From Undibacterium umbellatum (GTDB taxonomy: Bacteria; Pseudomonadota; Gammaproteobacteria; Burkholderiales; Burkholderiaceae_D), in contig NZ_JACOFX010000024.1 in NCBI RefSeq assembly GCF_014284125.1, positions 16,341-80,340 of the forward strand: a stretch of 64,000 nt of DNA, given 5' to 3'. The notes beneath the pieces are model-generated. The model was given only the letters and a program-made list of their open reading frames with translations, ran no database searches and was not told where the DNA came from. Every line of letters begins with the position of its first letter. The stretch's first letter is position 1. The position numbers and the translations under genes are program-made. Shown here piece after piece: positions 62,990 to 64,000 of this stretch.

Positions 62990-63832
62990 TCAAATTTTAG
63001 CCTCAAATGCCCGTACTGCCCTGCTTACTGTTACATAATGAACGGAGAAGAAATTTGCAATTTCTGACATGGTGTACGCACCAGAGCGATAAGCTTGAGC
63101 CATTGCCTCATCGCGGCTGGGATACTTTTCCTGGTAGCTGCTGAGTGGCAAAGAAATAGAGCGACGATGCGCGATAGAGACGTCCCTGAGATCTTCAGGA
63201 CGTATTTGATGCTGGTACTTTTCGACAAATTGATCATCACCCAACAACAGTTGGTGCCGCGTAGCCAAAAGGGGTGAAGCAAGACCTATCCCGTCCAGTA
63301 CAAACTTGGCATAGGCCACCCTGGCCTGCTTACGTTTACTGCCAAACTGTCCCAATAACCAGTCAGTATCCAGCCACGGCGGCGCGTGCTGGTCACGCAC
63401 GCAGTAGTCATAACTACTCCAGTGCCATTGCTCTGGCAATGCCACCATCCTGGCACGTACCGGATTGAGCACAATGTAGCGCGCCAGTTCCATTAAATGC
63501 GCTTCTTTTTGTACCAGGATAGCCTTGTACCTGCCCTGGAACAAATGCCCCACCTGCTTGTGCCGACGATTGAAACGCTGGGTATATAAACCATTGAGTT
63601 GACGCATCCCCCGCGACAAATTGCCATCGATGGTTTCCACCAGCAGATGGTAGTGATTACTCATCTCACAGTAAGCATGCACCACCCAGTTAAAGCGATC
63701 ACATACCTCAGCCAGCACCGTCAACCACTCCTGCCTGTCTTCGTCATCCAAAAAGATATCCTCACGCCGGTCTCCGCGAGAAGTGACGTGATACAAAGCA
63801 CCCGCAAATTCTAATCTTAGTGGCCTGACCAT
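62990..63832 (-). CDS. REP-associated tyrosine transposase (Y1 HUH) with C-terminal HTH
   Basis: 280 residues. Starts M-V-R-P-L-R-L-E-F-A-G-A-L-Y-H-V-T-S-R-G; the HUH pair is in M-S-N-H-Y-H-L-L-V-E and the nucleophilic Tyr in L-N-G-L-Y-T-Q-R-F-N-R-R-H. The last 60 residues add a small helix-turn-helix (T-M-S-E-I-A-N-F-F-S-V-H-Y-V-T-V-S-R-A-V). Such enzymes nick and mobilise palindromic REP elements and are usually domesticated single copies. It is intact. Confidence 0.9.
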   Translation of the reverse strand: MVRPLRLEFAGALYHVTSRGDRREDIFLDDEDRQEWLTVLAEVCDRFNWVVHAYCEMSNHYHLLVETIDGNLSRGMRQLNGLYTQRFNRRHKQVGHLFQGRYKAILVQKEAHLMELARYIVLNPVRARMVALPEQWHWSSYDYCVRDQHAPPWLDTDWLLGQFGSKRKQARVAYAKFVLDGIGLASPLLATRHQLLLGDDQFVEKYQHQIRPEDLRDVSIAHRRSISLPLSSYQEKYPSRDEAMAQAYRSGAYTMSEIANFFSVHYVTVSRAVRAFEAKI

Positions 63833-63966
63833 GCTTTAAGCATAGCATGTTTTTCTAAGAAATGTATGAATGTAAGACCTGATAATCATCTAGCCGCCTC
63901 CCTCCTCTGGCGTTAGCCAAAGGAGTAAAGTTAAGGTGCGAACGAAACTTTAACGGGGAGGACGGT
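63833..63966 (+). ncRNA. Possible bridge-RNA region at IS110-type left end
   Basis: Lies directly upstream of an IS110-type transposase start. Contains a strong hairpin, CTCCTCTGGC / GCCAAAGGAG (63902-63911, 63916-63925, GTTA loop), and a second stem AAAGTT/AACTTT (63927-63932, 63946-63951). IS110 elements encode a structured bridge RNA in this position; the element end and RNA limits cannot be fixed here. A REP hairpin of the neighbouring RAYT gene is the alternative. Confidence 0.35.
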
Positions 63967-64000
63967 ATGTTATTTTGCGGCATAGACCTACATTCGAACA
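63967..64000 (+). CDS. IS110-family transposase, 5' end only
   Basis: ATG 63967 has GGGGAGG six to eight bases upstream. The 11 codons present read M-L-F-C-G-I-D-L-H-S-N, the standard start of IS110-type DEDD transposases, where the Asp is the first catalytic residue. Truncated by the window edge. Confidence 0.7.
   Translation, partial: MLFCGIDLHSN

Overview
The window reads as chromosomal DNA of a motile Gram-negative proteobacterium. A betaproteobacterium of the Burkholderiales/Oxalobacteraceae type is my best guess from the feel of the flagellar, YD-repeat and IS proteins; this is inference, not shown. It joins a large accessory region (about 1-38.9 kb) full of transposon scars, a recombinase, and candidate defence, repair and maintenance cassettes, to a colinear flagellar cluster (about 38.9-62.7 kb). 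A REP-associated transposase and the start of an IS110-type element close the right end.

Layout. 1-14807 (-): the 5' 14.8 kb of one giant RHS/YD-repeat gene, open to the left edge, built of three related modules; modules 1 and 3 share a 1392-bp block identical by eye. 15151-16706: an ISKra4-type insertion sequence. 16932-17030: a promoter and a nine-codon ORF resembling the N-terminus of SelT/SelW/SelH proteins. 17239-19791 (+): a tight RNA-repair operon, with an ATP-dependent RNA ligase, an HNH-type zinc protein and an HD-phosphoesterase/polynucleotide kinase. 20288-25010 (-): a small zinc-knuckle protein, a secreted repeat protein with a glycosidase-like C-terminus, and the partner gene of a STAND NTPase. 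25007-29500 (-): a 1497-aa membrane-tethered NACHT-like NTPase with a C-terminal PD-(D/E)XK-like domain, next to a tyrosine recombinase (29599-30918).

31821-35629 is plasmid-like. An uninterrupted array of 31 decamers, all ending ACGAC, lies just upstream of a traK/traL/traM-like (StbABC-like) operon, followed by hipBA with two operator palindromes. No relaxase or replication gene is present. 36005-38857 is a nest of transposon scars: IS6-type and Tn3-type transposase fragments, and an IS630-type remnant split by an intact IS66 element with an 8-bp target duplication.

38949-62693 is a flagellar cluster. Nearly everything is on the minus strand with overlapping or closely spaced genes in the order fliQ-fliR-flhB-flhA-flgF-flgG-flgA-flgH-flgI-flgB-flgC-fliE-fliF-fliG-like-fliH-fliI-fliJ-fliK-flgD-flgE-fliM-like-fliN-fliO-fliP-fliA, then a TPR gene and an unknown gene; a second TPR gene lies opposite behind a sigma-54 promoter. 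The export gate, rod, rings, hook and ATPase complex are all encoded. Flagellin, filament cap, hook-filament junction, stator and FlgJ genes are not in the window. The switch proteins look reduced (short FliG-like, FliM without its usual N-terminal motif), which suggests a secondary or specialised flagellar system. The strongest candidates for undescribed biology are the decamer array with its TraKLM-like operon, the ligase-HNH-HD/kinase trio, and the membrane NACHT/nuclease pair.
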